A stretch of 64,000 bases of DNA from Scalindua_A sp046757465 (GCA_046757465.1 JBHHYH010000009.1:4599-68598), one strand, 5' to 3'; positions 27,201 to 36,066 are shown, counted from the stretch's first letter. Notes: a model not told the origin generated them from the sequence alone. Translations and numbers: made by a program.

Positions 27201-27827
27201 TTATTTCGAACAAAGCTCAACGACAAGCTGCTCTTGTATATTTATTGATATCTCATCCCTAGTAGGCAAATGCAAAACACGGCCCTCTAACCCATCATCT
27301 CCCACTTCTAACCAAGAGGGTAGGTCTCGATTATTATCCGAATCCACGTTCAATTTTATCATCTTTACACTATCTTCTTTGTTAATCGGCTTAATTAAAT
27401 CTCCTGATTTAATTAAATAAGAAGCAATGTCAACCTTTCTATTGTTTACCGTTATATGACCATGATTGATTACCTGTCTTGCATGACTACGTGAAAACCC
27501 GTACCCGAGATGGAATAAAACGTTGTCAAGTCTTCTTTCCAATAATATAAGTAAATTTTCTCCTGTATTACCCTTTTTCCTTTCCGCTTTAGCAAAACAA
27601 TGTCGAAACTGTCTCTCAAAGACACCATAAAACCGTTTCAATTTTTGTTTTTCTCTAAAGTGTATTCCATAATCAGATAATTTTCTACCTCTTCTTTTCA
27701 ATTGACCAGGTACGTTTTTCCTTTTAGCCACACTACACTTTGCAGTTTCACAACGAATACCTTTTAAATATAGCTTAACACCTTCTCTTCTGCACAATTT
27801 ACATTTAGATTCTATATGTCTAGCCAT
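27201..27827 (-). CDS. rpsD: Small ribosomal subunit protein uS4, zinc-binding type
   Basis: uS4 is a primary binder of 16S rRNA that starts 30S assembly and can also autoregulate. The 208 residues begin with a zinc-knuckle arrangement (CKLC, then GIRCETAKC). The S4 RNA-binding domain ERRLDNVLFHLGYGFSRSHA and VINHGHITVNNRKV lies near 95-130. The cysteine set marks the zinc-bearing form, unlike E. coli S4. It lies 68 bases after rpsK. Confidence 0.97.
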   Translation of the reverse strand: MARHIESKCKLCRREGVKLYLKGIRCETAKCSVAKRKNVPGQLKRRGRKLSDYGIHFREKQKLKRFYGVFERQFRHCFAKAERKKGNTGENLLILLERRLDNVLFHLGYGFSRSHARQVINHGHITVNNRKVDIASYLIKSGDLIKPINKEDSVKMIKLNVDSDNNRDLPSWLEVGDDGLEGRVLHLPTRDEISINIQEQLVVELCSK

Positions 27828-27895
27828 GTTACCCTTTACTCAGAAAATCGAAATTTATACTAAATTCACTTTTATCTAACAACTTAGATATTTTC

Positions 27896-28267
27896 CTAAA
27901 CTCTCCTCTTCTTCCTGGGGCGACAACCATTGTGAGGCAACGGAGTAACATCCTCAATAGCTTTAACCAAAAGTCCTGCTTCCTGTAAAGCTGTTATTGC
28001 CGATTCTCTTCCAGAGCCTGGCCCCTTTACCCTAACCTCAACTTCCCGAACACCAAACCTTCGTGCTTTTTCTGCAACATTTCTAGCAGTTCTTTGAGCT
28101 GCAAAAGGTGTGCTCTTTCTTGAACCTTTGAAACCAACCGTTCCGGCACTAGCCCAGCACAATGTTTCTCCATTTATATCAGCAATCGTTATATACGTAT
28201 TATTAAAAGTTGCCTTAATATGTGCAATTGCTTTAGCAACACTACGCCTTATCTTCTTTTTACCCAT
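27896..28267 (-). CDS. rpsK: Small ribosomal subunit protein uS11
   Basis: uS11 lines the platform of the 30S subunit near the mRNA exit. The ATG at 28267 gives a 123-residue protein beginning with MGKKKIRRSVAKAIAHIKAT. A TTG eight codons upstream would extend it, but it spoils the family N-terminus. The blocks FNNTYITIADINGETLCWAS, KGPGSGRESAITALQEAGL and DVTPLPHNGCRPRKKRRV are conserved. A methyltransferase gene, not rpsM, directly precedes it. Confidence 0.96.
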   Translation of the reverse strand: MGKKKIRRSVAKAIAHIKATFNNTYITIADINGETLCWASAGTVGFKGSRKSTPFAAQRTARNVAEKARRFGVREVEVRVKGPGSGRESAITALQEAGLLVKAIEDVTPLPHNGCRPRKKRRV

Positions 28268-28316
28268 TAGTAAAAACCTTATCCTTTCCAAAAAATAAAA
28301 CTACTCATTCAGACAA

Positions 28317-29153
28317 CTAACAAGTACAAACCAGAGTATCATTTGAAGAATGTTCCTGGAAAAACCCTTGTAATCCAAAATTTGTATTAAACATACTGCC
28401 CAGCTCATAGTATCCTTCCAAATTCCTTTTGTTTCTTCCCTTTATCTTCCTTGCTGATATCAAAATATTCTTTGGGGTCAACTTGGGAGATACTATTTCC
28501 AGAAGTTCCACATAATATCCATTACCTAAAAGAAATTGTGATCTTAGTGCGTCTGTCAATATATCCGCAAATTTATATCGGAGCAAACCAAATTGAGTTA
28601 CATTAGTTAAAGGATGATGAGACTTAATTTGAGAACGCAACTGTCCATGGCAACATGGTACAATCATAATATACTTAGCACCAATTTTAATACCCTTGGC
28701 AATGGCTTCATCTGTAGCTGTATTACATGCATGTAGAGCAATAACCACATCAACCTTTTTATCAGGAGTGAAATCTATTGTTCTTCCGTGCTTAAAGGCC
28801 ATGTTTTTATAACCTAAAACAGATCTGATCTCCTCACATCTTTCTATAAGCTCCTTATTGGTATCTACACCAAAGAAAAAGGGGATTGCATTAAACTCTC
28901 TCTCTAAAATAAAACTTAAAACAAATGAAAGATAAGATTTGCCACATGAACATTCTAGAAAAACAATTTCTTTATCTTTATCAAACCTTCTAACTACCTT
29001 CAAGATTTGCTCGCAGAAGCCAGCAATCTCATTAATCTTTTTGTTCATATCCTTTTTTAACAGTCCATTGTTATGCTTGAATCCAAGGGGATTTATTATG
29101 TCATCTTCTTGTTCTAATAGATTTAGTATTTCTGTTTTATTTGTTATTTTCAT
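28317..29153 (-). CDS. SAM-dependent methyltransferase (Methyltransf_32/METTL25-like) inserted between rpsM and rpsK
   Basis: A 278-residue class I methyltransferase. Motif I is an atypical VFLECSCGKSYLSFVL at about 64-79. The acidic end of the next strand is VDTNK (96-100). ALHACNTATDEAI (139-151) and VPCCHGQL (165-172) are hallmarks of the family that includes eukaryotic METTL25 and GSTCD. Cysteines are frequent (the 168-169 pair, and 276 and 278 at the very end). It starts 17 bases after rpsM and ends 49 bases before rpsK on the same strand, so it is translated from the alpha-operon message. The target is unknown. A ribosomal RNA or protein is suggested only by its place. Confidence 0.82.
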   Translation of the reverse strand: MKITNKTEILNLLEQEDDIINPLGFKHNNGLLKKDMNKKINEIAGFCEQILKVVRRFDKDKEIVFLECSCGKSYLSFVLSFILEREFNAIPFFFGVDTNKELIERCEEIRSVLGYKNMAFKHGRTIDFTPDKKVDVVIALHACNTATDEAIAKGIKIGAKYIMIVPCCHGQLRSQIKSHHPLTNVTQFGLLRYKFADILTDALRSQFLLGNGYYVELLEIVSPKLTPKNILISARKIKGRNKRNLEGYYELGSMFNTNFGLQGFFQEHSSNDTLVCTC

Positions 29154-29170
29154 TACTTTTGCTAATAACC

Positions 29171-29557
29171 TTATCCCTTCATTTCCTTCACACTCTTTTT
29201 TACGGCTACCGTTCTTCGCTTTCCCTTCCTTGTGCGTGCGTTAGTCCTCGTTCTCTGTCCCCTTACAGGAAGTCCCATACGATGACGCAAACCTCTATAA
29301 CATCCTATATTTCTCATTCGTGACATATTTTGTGATTCCTGCCTTCTTAGTTGACCTTCAACAGTAAAATTCTTTTCTATATAAGCACCCAATGCACTCA
29401 ATTCGTCCTCCGAAATGTTCTTAGCACGTATGTTTTCATTAATACCTAAGGCTTTAAGTGCGTCCCGTGATAATTTCCTACCAATACCATAAATATAAGT
29501 TAGTGCTATCTCAATCCCTTTTTCTCCAGGTATATCAACTCCTGCAATTCGCGGCAT
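29171..29557 (-). CDS. rpsM: Small ribosomal subunit protein uS13
   Basis: uS13 is in the 30S head and forms bridges to the 50S subunit. The 128 residues begin with the signature PRIAGVDIPGEKGIEIALTY and YGIGRKLS (helix-hairpin-helix). They contain CYRGLRHRMGLPVRGQRTRT and end in a basic tail that reaches the P-site tRNA. It lies 57 bases after rpmJ and is followed by the methyltransferase gene in place of rpsK. Confidence 0.97.
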   Translation of the reverse strand: MPRIAGVDIPGEKGIEIALTYIYGIGRKLSRDALKALGINENIRAKNISEDELSALGAYIEKNFTVEGQLRRQESQNMSRMRNIGCYRGLRHRMGLPVRGQRTRTNARTRKGKRRTVAVKKSVKEMKG

Positions 29558-29614
29558 TTATAACAATCCTTTCAAAAATTTATAAAAGAATTCTTAAATC
29601 TTAAATTCTATATC

Positions 29615-29731
29615 TTATTTGCCCTGCCTTTGTTTATGGCGCGGATTAGAACAGATTACACGTATTACATTTTTGCGTCTTATTACTTTGCAATTTTCAC
29701 ATATCCTCTTTACAGATGATCTAACCCTCAT
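29615..29731 (-). CDS. rpmJ: Large ribosomal subunit protein bL36, zinc-binding type
   Basis: A 38-codon gene between infA and rpsM, its standard place. The product begins MRVRSSVKRICENCKVIRRK and ends with a basic tail. Cys11, Cys14, Cys27 and His32 form the zinc ribbon of the zinc-bearing bL36 form. AAGGAAG lies just before the ATG at 29731, and the infA stop is 12 bases upstream. bL36 is a late assembly protein of the 50S subunit. Confidence 0.97.
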   Translation of the reverse strand: MRVRSSVKRICENCKVIRRKNVIRVICSNPRHKQRQGK

Positions 29732-29743
29732 AAATCTTCCTTC

Positions 29744-29962
29744 TCAACTTTGACGATAAATTATTCTTCCCTTACTTAAGTCGTAAGGAGACATCTCGAT
29801 TGTGACTTTATCACCAGGAAGAATGCGGATGAAATGCATCCTCATCTTTCCTGACACGTGAGCAAGAACTTCATGACCATTTTCTAGCTCAACACGAAAC
29901 ATAGCATTAGGTAAAGATTCTTTTACTGTTGCTACAACTCTTATAGGTTCTTCTTTGACCAT
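29744..29962 (-). CDS. infA: Translation initiation factor IF-1
   Basis: IF-1 occupies the A site of the 30S subunit during initiation. The 72-residue OB fold matches the family in length and in the blocks VVATVKESLPNAMFRVELEN, HVSGKMRMHFIRILPGDKV and VEMSPYDLSKGRI-like sequence (here IEMSPYDLSKGRIIYR). It stands between map and rpmJ. The typical N-terminal acidic residues are kept (MVKEE). Confidence 0.97.
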   Translation of the reverse strand: MVKEEPIRVVATVKESLPNAMFRVELENGHEVLAHVSGKMRMHFIRILPGDKVTIEMSPYDLSKGRIIYRQS

Positions 29963-30011
29963 AAAATAAACTTCAACACATGTTTATTGTAATTAAAAAT
30001 TCCTTTCCTCC

Positions 30012-30764
30012 CTACACAGTAAGAATATCAGCGCCATTCTCTGTCATCACAATTGTATGCTCAAAGTGCGCTGAAAGTTTTCTATCTTTAGTAACAACCG
30101 TCCATCTATTTTTAAGGACTTCTGTATCACATTTACCTACGCATATCATTGGTTCTATCGCGAGCGTCATTCCTTGCAAGAGTATTTCATCCATTTTTAA
30201 TAATTCCTTGCTAACATAATTAGGGATTTGAGGGTCTTCATGCATTTTTCTACCGATGCCATGACCTGTATAATCTCGTATTACGGAAAAACCATTACTC
30301 TCAACGTAACTTTGTATACACCTTGAAACTTCTGATAGTTTGATATTTGCATGTATTGTTTTAATTACTCTATCAAGTGATTTTTCACAAACATTCACCA
30401 ATTTTTTCCCCTCTTCAGAAACATCTCCAATTGGAATGGTTATCGCTGCGTCTGCAACATATTTACGATATTCTACTCCTATATCAACACTCAATATATC
30501 CCCATCACAAAGCTTTCTTTGCCCTGGGATTCCATGAACAATTTCTTCATTTATGGATGTACATATACTTTTTGGATAACCTATGTAACCTTTAAAAACA
30601 GGTATACCGTCTTTCTGTAATACATATCTTTCTAATTTTGTATTTAAAGTCTCCGTAGTTATATCTTTTTTCGCAATCTCCCTCGCCATTCCAAGAGCAT
30701 CCGCTACTATCTTCCCCGCTTTCCGCATTAAGTCTATCTCACGCTTAGACTTACAAACTATCAC
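30012..30764 (-). CDS. map: Methionine aminopeptidase, type I
   Basis: Removes the initiator methionine from new proteins. The 250 residues have all metal and catalytic residues of the pita-bread fold: the His in NEEIVHGIPG, Asp pairs in ILSVDIGV and VADAAITIPIG, His in TGHGIGRKMHEDP, Glu in LAIEPM and Glu in EHTIVMTENG. It has no N-terminal extension, so it is type Ia. The start codon is GTG at 30764, five bases after the adk stop, and GGAG lies inside the end of adk. Confidence 0.96.
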   Translation of the reverse strand: MIVCKSKREIDLMRKAGKIVADALGMAREIAKKDITTETLNTKLERYVLQKDGIPVFKGYIGYPKSICTSINEEIVHGIPGQRKLCDGDILSVDIGVEYRKYVADAAITIPIGDVSEEGKKLVNVCEKSLDRVIKTIHANIKLSEVSRCIQSYVESNGFSVIRDYTGHGIGRKMHEDPQIPNYVSKELLKMDEILLQGMTLAIEPMICVGKCDTEVLKNRWTVVTKDRKLSAHFEHTIVMTENGADILTV

Positions 30765-30769
30765 ACAAG

Positions 30770-31441
30770 CTACTCCATTTTCCTTTCATCCCTTGATTGC
30801 GAATGGAATTCTTTAAGTATCTTTTTATGAATTTCTGATATATTTCCATTACAGTTTATCTCCGCCAATTCACTATTGTTTTTATAATAATCAATTAATT
30901 CTTCTGTTTGCTCTCGATAAACCCTCAACCTTTCTGATATCGTTTTAGGGTTATCGTCCTTGCGTTGATATAACTCTGAACCACATTTGTCACACACCAT
31001 AACCTTTGCCGGAGGCATAAAAGTCTCATGATAATTGGCACCACATGACTTACAAATTCGCCGACCCGCAAGACGTTTAATTATTATATCCTCAGTGGCT
31101 GTAAAATAAAAAACCTTGTCTATCTTTTCTCCCAATTCATTTAAAGTCTCATCAAGAATCTTAGCTTGAGATAAATTCCTTGGAAATCCATCTAGAATAA
31201 ATCCATTCTTACAGTATTCAGTAGTGATCTTACCTACAACTATTTTAAATACTAATTCGTCCGGAACCAGTAAACCTTTTTCAATATACGCTTTTGCTTT
31301 TAAACCTATTTCGGTTTTAGCCTCAACAGCTTCTCTTAAAAGGTTGCCAGAAGAAATATGAGGTATGTCTTCCCTTAAGCTAATATCCTCAGCCTGAGTG
31401 CCCTTACCCACGCCAGGAGGCCCTAGAAAAACAAGCCTCAT
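30770..31441 (-). CDS. adk: Adenylate kinase, zinc-lid type
   Basis: Adk balances ATP, ADP and AMP. Among the 223 residues, GPPGVGKGTQ is the P loop and LDGFPRNLSQA binds AMP. The LID domain carries four cysteines (CKSCGANYHE... VCDKCGSELYQRKDD), which bind a structural zinc in Gram-positive and some other bacteria. The ATG overlaps the secY stop by four bases (ATGA). It lies between secY and map, as in Bacillus. Confidence 0.97.
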   Translation of the reverse strand: MRLVFLGPPGVGKGTQAEDISLREDIPHISSGNLLREAVEAKTEIGLKAKAYIEKGLLVPDELVFKIVVGKITTEYCKNGFILDGFPRNLSQAKILDETLNELGEKIDKVFYFTATEDIIIKRLAGRRICKSCGANYHETFMPPAKVMVCDKCGSELYQRKDDNPKTISERLRVYREQTEELIDYYKNNSELAEINCNGNISEIHKKILKEFHSQSRDERKME

Positions 31442-32820
31442 CCTCTTCTTCCTCTTATTCTGCCGGTACCTCCAAGGAAACCACTATAATGTCTCATAAT
31501 TAGATGTGACTCTATCTTCTGTACCAAATCCAAGGCTACTCCAACACAAATTAGAAGACCTGTACCACCATAGAAACTAGCAACCGATCTGTTAATCTCA
31601 AACCCACTTGTCATTAACATAGGTAAAATAGCAATTACGGCCAAAAATGACGCCCCCGCAAGAGTAATCCTGCTCATTACACCTTCAAGATATTCGGCAG
31701 TACGATGTCCTGGCCTAATCCCAGGAATAAAGCTACCATAATCCTTCATGTTACTTGACATTTCCTTTGGATTAAATTGTATTGCAGTCCAAAAGTAACA
31801 AAAGAAAGCAATTAGTACCACATACATAACTACGTATGTAAAGCCACCTTGAAACATTTCAGTCAACCGAGATGTTATCCAATACCAGAACGTTCCCGGC
31901 TCAAATCTGACTTGTAAACCTCTTGTTATGGCAGCAGGAAAAATAAGCAACGACTGTGCGAAGATTATGGGCATAACTCCCGCTTGATTCACTCTTAAAG
32001 GAAGGAAATGTTTTTGGCCCCCATATACCTTCCTGCCCCTCGTATGCTTTGCCTGTTGAACTGGAATGCGTCTTTGACCCTGAGTTATATACACAACTCC
32101 TGCTACTATTGTAAGAAACATGCCTATTAATAATATCAACTTAGCAATTCCAATCTGGTGTTCTGCTGGTGCTACTGAAAAAGTAAAGTTTTGCAAAATT
32201 TGATTAAATGCCCATGGCAATCTATCAATAATACCCACCATGATAATCAATGATATCCCACTACCAATACCATGCGCATCAATCTGTTCACCTATCCACA
32301 TCAAGAAAATAGTACCAGTTGTTAAGAGTACCGCCGCTGTAAGCTGAAATTGAATGCCCTGAATATGGACAGGCACAACAGGAACATTATTGATTTCGAT
32401 AGTATATAAAGTACGTACCATTATAAAGGCTTGAAATAAACACAAGCCAACAGTCGTAATTCTTGTATATTGGTTAATCTTTTTTCTACCAGCTTCGCCT
32501 TCTTTCTGCAACTTCTCAAGAAAAGGAACAACACCCACAAGTAACTGAAAGATTATAGAGGCACTAATGTATGGCATAATTCCCAAACCAAAAATTGCAC
32601 CTGAACTCATAGCCCCCCCAGCAAACATATCTACTAGACCTAACAACTGACCAACTCCCGTCTGTGTAAACTGCTGGAAGTAAGTCTTTAGCACTGTCGT
32701 GTCAATACCAGGCATCGGAATAAAGACACCTAATCTACATATAGCTATCAACCCCAAAGTTATTAGCAACTTATTCCTTAACTCTGGGATTTTAAACATG
32801 TTGCTAAATTTTTCTATCAT
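31438..32820 (-). CDS. secY: Preprotein translocase subunit SecY
   Basis: SecY forms the protein-conducting channel of the inner membrane with SecE and SecG. The 460 residues show ten membrane segments. The conserved N-terminal LGVFIPMPGIDT, the plug and TM2a region GAIFGLGIMPYISASIIFQL and the cytosolic loop QGQRRIPVQQAKHTRGRKVY are present. The C-terminal GTGLLICVGVALDLVQKIES is the last conserved stretch. It overlaps rplO and adk by four bases each. Membrane insertion would be cotranslational by SRP. Confidence 0.98.
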   Translation of the reverse strand: MIEKFSNMFKIPELRNKLLITLGLIAICRLGVFIPMPGIDTTVLKTYFQQFTQTGVGQLLGLVDMFAGGAMSSGAIFGLGIMPYISASIIFQLLVGVVPFLEKLQKEGEAGRKKINQYTRITTVGLCLFQAFIMVRTLYTIEINNVPVVPVHIQGIQFQLTAAVLLTTGTIFLMWIGEQIDAHGIGSGISLIIMVGIIDRLPWAFNQILQNFTFSVAPAEHQIGIAKLILLIGMFLTIVAGVVYITQGQRRIPVQQAKHTRGRKVYGGQKHFLPLRVNQAGVMPIIFAQSLLIFPAAITRGLQVRFEPGTFWYWITSRLTEMFQGGFTYVVMYVVLIAFFCYFWTAIQFNPKEMSSNMKDYGSFIPGIRPGHRTAEYLEGVMSRITLAGASFLAVIAILPMLMTSGFEINRSVASFYGGTGLLICVGVALDLVQKIESHLIMRHYSGFLGGTGRIRGRRG

Positions 32821-33260
32821 GATAGTGTTTTTACTTCTCCGCCTGCTTCCGTAATTTTTGATATAGCAGTTTTACTAAATTTGTGCGCAACAACCGTAAG
32901 CGACTTTTTAAGCTCACCTTCTCCCAAAACCTTTAAGTTGTATTTCGTGTTTTTAATTATTCTATTGTTTTTCAATTCTTGAGGATCAACAAACGCTCCT
33001 GAATCGAAATTTTCAAGGTCTTTAATATTAATTATTGTGTATTCTTTCTTAAATGGGTTGTTAAAACCTCTTTTGGGTATTCTACGGAACAAAGGCATTT
33101 GCCCCCCCTCAAATAGCAGACGGGTTTCATTACCTGAGCGTGCCTTTGCACCTTTTGTTCCTTTACAACTTGTCTTACCATGTCCAGAGCCACGACCACG
33201 GCCAACCCTTTTTCTTTTCTTCCTTTTATGAAACACTGCCTTAGCATCTATGAGGTTCAT
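32817..33260 (-). CDS. rplO: Large ribosomal subunit protein uL15
   Basis: uL15 is a core 23S rRNA binder needed late in 50S assembly. The 147 residues begin with the basic, glycine-rich extension (RVGRGRGSGHGKTSCKGTKG), continue with FEGGQMPLFRRIPKRGFNN and end in a small globular domain (VVAHKFSKTAISKITEAGGE). Its ATG overlaps the rpsE stop by four bases, leaving no room for rpmD, which normally lies between the two. Confidence 0.97.
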   Translation of the reverse strand: MNLIDAKAVFHKRKKRKRVGRGRGSGHGKTSCKGTKGAKARSGNETRLLFEGGQMPLFRRIPKRGFNNPFKKEYTIINIKDLENFDSGAFVDPQELKNNRIIKNTKYNLKVLGEGELKKSLTVVAHKFSKTAISKITEAGGEVKTLS

Positions 33261-33742
33261 TCTATCTTTACACCCCTTAAAAGCTCAATTTGTTGTTTAG
33301 TTTTCAATAACTTTAAACCTTCAATCGTTGCCTTCACTACGTTTATCGTATTTCTTGTACCATAACACTTTGTTAAAATGTCTCTAATTCCTACAGACTC
33401 AAGAACAGACCTAGCCGATGCACCAGCTTTAATTCCAGTACCTGGTGCTGCCGGTTTTAAATAAACCCTCGCAGATTTATAACATCCCCATACCTCATGC
33501 GGTATGGTTCCATTCTTAATAGGCACAGAAATAAGACTCTTATGCGCATCCTTTACTGCTTTGCCAACTGCCATTGGAACATCCCGAGCCTTTCCAAAAC
33601 CATAGCCAACCTTTCCATTTTTATCTCCCACCACAGCTAACGCATTAAAACTAAGGCTCTTCCCTCCTTTTGTTACATTAGTACATCTTTTTATTTTTAC
33701 AACTGTTTCTTCTAACTTACCAGTTTCTATTTCGTGTGCCAA
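33257..33742 (-). CDS. rpsE: Small ribosomal subunit protein uS5
   Basis: uS5 shapes the mRNA entry channel and affects decoding accuracy. The 161 residues include the double-stranded-RNA-binding-like N-terminal part with GGKSLSFNALAVVGDKNGKV and GYGFGKARDVPMAVGKAV. The C-terminal part has PAAPGTGIKAGASARSVLES and GIRDILTKCYGTRNTINVVK. A GGAGG site precedes the start. It is followed directly by rplO with an overlap. Confidence 0.97.
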   Translation of the reverse strand: MAHEIETGKLEETVVKIKRCTNVTKGGKSLSFNALAVVGDKNGKVGYGFGKARDVPMAVGKAVKDAHKSLISVPIKNGTIPHEVWGCYKSARVYLKPAAPGTGIKAGASARSVLESVGIRDILTKCYGTRNTINVVKATIEGLKLLKTKQQIELLRGVKIE

Positions 33743-33795
33743 AAAACACCTCCTATGCCTATATATAATCTCAATTTATATTACACACAAGGATT

Positions 33796-34164
33796 TTAAA
33801 GAATAAGTTTACTTTCCCTTGCACTCTCAGCCAAAGCTTTAACTCTACCATGATATTTATATCCGCCCCTATCAAAAACCACCTGGCTGATACCATTCTT
33901 TTTTGCTTCTTCTGCTATCTTTCGACCTACTAATTCAGCAGCATTTTTATTTCCACCATAGGGCAATTTTTTCTTGATATCTTCTGATAATGTTGAGGCA
34001 CTGGCGAGTGTTCTACCAGTTGTATCATCTATTAATTGGCAATATATGTTTCTCGAGCTTCTATATATACTCAATCTGGGTTTTTCTTTAACCCCAAAGA
34101 TCTTTTTCCGCAAACTCTTACGGCGTTTAATTCTTCTTTTACGTTTTTCCTTTAAAATATTCAT
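33796..34164 (-). CDS. rplR: Large ribosomal subunit protein uL18
   Basis: uL18 binds 5S rRNA in the central protuberance. The 122 residues start with a very basic segment (about 6-25). KPRLSIYRSSRNIYCQLIDD, VGRKIAEEAKKNGISQVVFD and GYKYHGRVKALAESARESKL follow, the last being the family C-terminal block. It lies 38 bases after rplF and 53 bases before rpsE. Confidence 0.97.
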   Translation of the reverse strand: MNILKEKRKRRIKRRKSLRKKIFGVKEKPRLSIYRSSRNIYCQLIDDTTGRTLASASTLSEDIKKKLPYGGNKNAAELVGRKIAEEAKKNGISQVVFDRGGYKYHGRVKALAESARESKLIL

Positions 34165-34202
34165 AAGCGTTTCTTTAAAAGCAAAAATGAATGCAAATAA
34201 AA

Positions 34203-34766
34203 CTATGAGGTAGAGGCAGCTACAGCCTTCCCTGCTTTCCTACGAATAATTTCACCCGCATACTTGATACCTTTCCCTTTGTACGGTTCTGGTGGACGTA
34301 AGCTCCTAATATTTGCTGCAAATTGACCAACTAATTGCTTATCAATCCCCATAATTGTCAGTCTTCCAGGATTTGTCTGACTCTTGATTTCCACCTTTAT
34401 ACCTTGAGGAATTTCCACCTTAACTGGGTGTGAGAATCCCAATTGTAAAACCAAGTCTTTACCTTGCAACTTAGCATTATATCCTATACCTATTATCTCC
34501 AGGTCCTTTGAAAAGCCATTAGTAACACCATGAACATTATTTGCTAAAAGTGTGCGTATTAAACCTTGAAGCGCCTTAAACTGTTTCTCCTCAGAGGAAC
34601 TTTTTACCAAAACCTGCTTCCCCTCCTTGTTAACCTCTATCTTCATCCACGGATGAATTTTCTGTGTCAATTTCCCTTTAGGCCCTTCAATGATTATTGT
34701 ACCTTTATCATAATTAACATTCACACCATCAGGAATTGAAATTGGTTTTTTCCCTATCCTAGACAT
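34203..34766 (-). CDS. rplF: Large ribosomal subunit protein uL6
   Basis: uL6 lies at the base of the factor-binding region of the 50S subunit. The 187 residues contain two similar beta-alpha domains. The first has SRIGKKPISIPDGVNV and GPKGKLTQKIHPW; the second ends with the family signature PEPYKGKGIKYAGEIIRRKA. A seven-residue tail follows. Spacing to rpsH and rplR is 51 and 38 bases, in the standard spc order. Confidence 0.97.
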   Translation of the reverse strand: MSRIGKKPISIPDGVNVNYDKGTIIIEGPKGKLTQKIHPWMKIEVNKEGKQVLVKSSSEEKQFKALQGLIRTLLANNVHGVTNGFSKDLEIIGIGYNAKLQGKDLVLQLGFSHPVKVEIPQGIKVEIKSQTNPGRLTIMGIDKQLVGQFAANIRSLRPPEPYKGKGIKYAGEIIRRKAGKAVAASTS

Positions 34767-34817
34767 ACTTTCTACCTTTAAAATGTCTCTTAGAAAAACA
34801 CACGTTACTAATTACTC

Positions 34818-35216
34818 CTACCAGATGGTACAAATCCGTTCACCACCTACTTTGTTTTTCCTGCATTCCCCATTACTTAATATTCCCTTTGAAGTTGAGT
34901 ATATCGATATACCCACACCATTAAGTACCTTCCTAATTTCTTCCACTTTTTTGTATACTCTTCTACCCGGTTTACTCTCTCTCTTTATATGGTTAATTAC
35001 CTTTTGTTTTAAAGGTCCGTATTTTAAATAAATTCTTAACAAACCCTGTTTATTATCAGTAATCTTCTTAAAATCCTTTATAAACCCTTCTCTCTTGAGC
35101 ACTTCAGCTATACCAATCTTAATCCGAGACGAAGGTATATTTACACTTTCTTTAACCGTCATATTTGCATTCCTAATTCGTGTCAGCATATCAGCAATAG
35201 GATCAGTCATGCACAT
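34818..35216 (-). CDS. rpsH: Small ribosomal subunit protein uS8
   Basis: uS8 is an early 30S assembly protein and, in E. coli, the translational repressor of the spc operon. The 132 residues contain TDPIADMLTRIRNANMTVKE near the start and the family block GISIYSTSKGILSNGECRKN. The first ATG (35216) follows GAGGAG by six bases and is preferred over the one two codons later. I found no copy of the uS8 binding site in the short spacers around. Confidence 0.96.
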   Translation of the reverse strand: MCMTDPIADMLTRIRNANMTVKESVNIPSSRIKIGIAEVLKREGFIKDFKKITDNKQGLLRIYLKYGPLKQKVINHIKRESKPGRRVYKKVEEIRKVLNGVGISIYSTSKGILSNGECRKNKVGGERICTIW

Positions 35217-35258
35217 AAATAACTCCTCTTTTCCACAACACTTTTTCCTTTCTATACT

Positions 35259-35444
35259 TTACCAGCTTGCCTTTTTTATTCCAGGTATTTCTGCTTTAGA
35301 AGCAAGATTCCTAAAGCAAATTCTACAAATTTGAAACTTTCTATAATATGCTCGTCGCCTACCGCACAGTTGACATCTATTATATCTTCGTGTCTTATAT
35401 TTTGGTTCTTTCTTACATTTCTCTATTAATGCTTTTCTTGCCAT
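35259..35444 (-). CDS. rpsN: Small ribosomal subunit protein uS14, zinc type (type Z)
   Basis: The ATG at 35444, five bases after GGAG, gives a 61-residue protein, the length of the short zinc form. The ribbon is CQLC and CRIC, separated by 12 residues, and the chain ends in the usual IPGIKKASW. uS14 is a late 30S head protein. It lies between rplE and rpsH as usual. An upstream in-frame ATG would add only seven non-conserved residues. Confidence 0.97.
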   Translation of the reverse strand: MARKALIEKCKKEPKYKTRRYNRCQLCGRRRAYYRKFQICRICFRNLASKAEIPGIKKASW

Positions 35445-35500
35445 ATAGTCTCCACTCCCTGACAACTATTGGTGTTCCTGAGATTCTGAAAAACTTTGAA

Positions 35501-36040
35501 CTACGACCTAAAAGGCATACCAAATAATCTAAGGGATTCGCATGATTGCTCGTTTGATTTACCGGATAATACTATTGTTATATCCATACCTTGTACAAAT
35601 TCAACATCGTCTATATTTATTTCAGGAAATACTGCTAATTCACTTATTCCCAATGTATAATTTCCGCGACCATCAAACGCCTCCGTTGGAAGACCACGAA
35701 AATCTTTTATTCTTGGAAGAACAATACTTATTAAACGATCTAAAAATTCATACGCTCTTTTTCCACGAAGTGTTACTTTGCAACCAATAGGATCACCCTT
35801 TCTGGTCTTAAAACCGGCTATGGCCTTACGGGCCTTTGTAATAGCTGGTCGCTGTCCTGAAATCGTTGCCAAATGTTTAGTAGCATCATCAAGTATTTTC
35901 TTGTTTTCTCTTGCTTTTCCAATGCCCATATTTATCACAATCTTAATCAGTTTTGGAACTTCTAATTTGTTCCTATAGTTGAACTTTCCCATCATTTCGG
36001 GTACAATTTGTTCTTTATATTTATCTAATAGACGTGCCAT
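35501..36040 (-). CDS. rplE: Large ribosomal subunit protein uL5
   Basis: uL5 binds 5S rRNA and contacts the P-site tRNA. The 179 residues match the family length and contain VPKLIKIVINMGIGKA, then TGQRP-like sequence (here ISGQRPAITKARKAIAGFK) and RGLPTEAFDGRGNYTLGISE. The chain ends with the usual LRLFGMPF. It lies between rplX and rpsN. Confidence 0.97.
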   Translation of the reverse strand: MARLLDKYKEQIVPEMMGKFNYRNKLEVPKLIKIVINMGIGKARENKKILDDATKHLATISGQRPAITKARKAIAGFKTRKGDPIGCKVTLRGKRAYEFLDRLISIVLPRIKDFRGLPTEAFDGRGNYTLGISELAVFPEINIDDVEFVQGMDITIVLSGKSNEQSCESLRLFGMPFRS

Positions 36041-36066
36041 ATTTTTAATACTCGAATATTATAATT

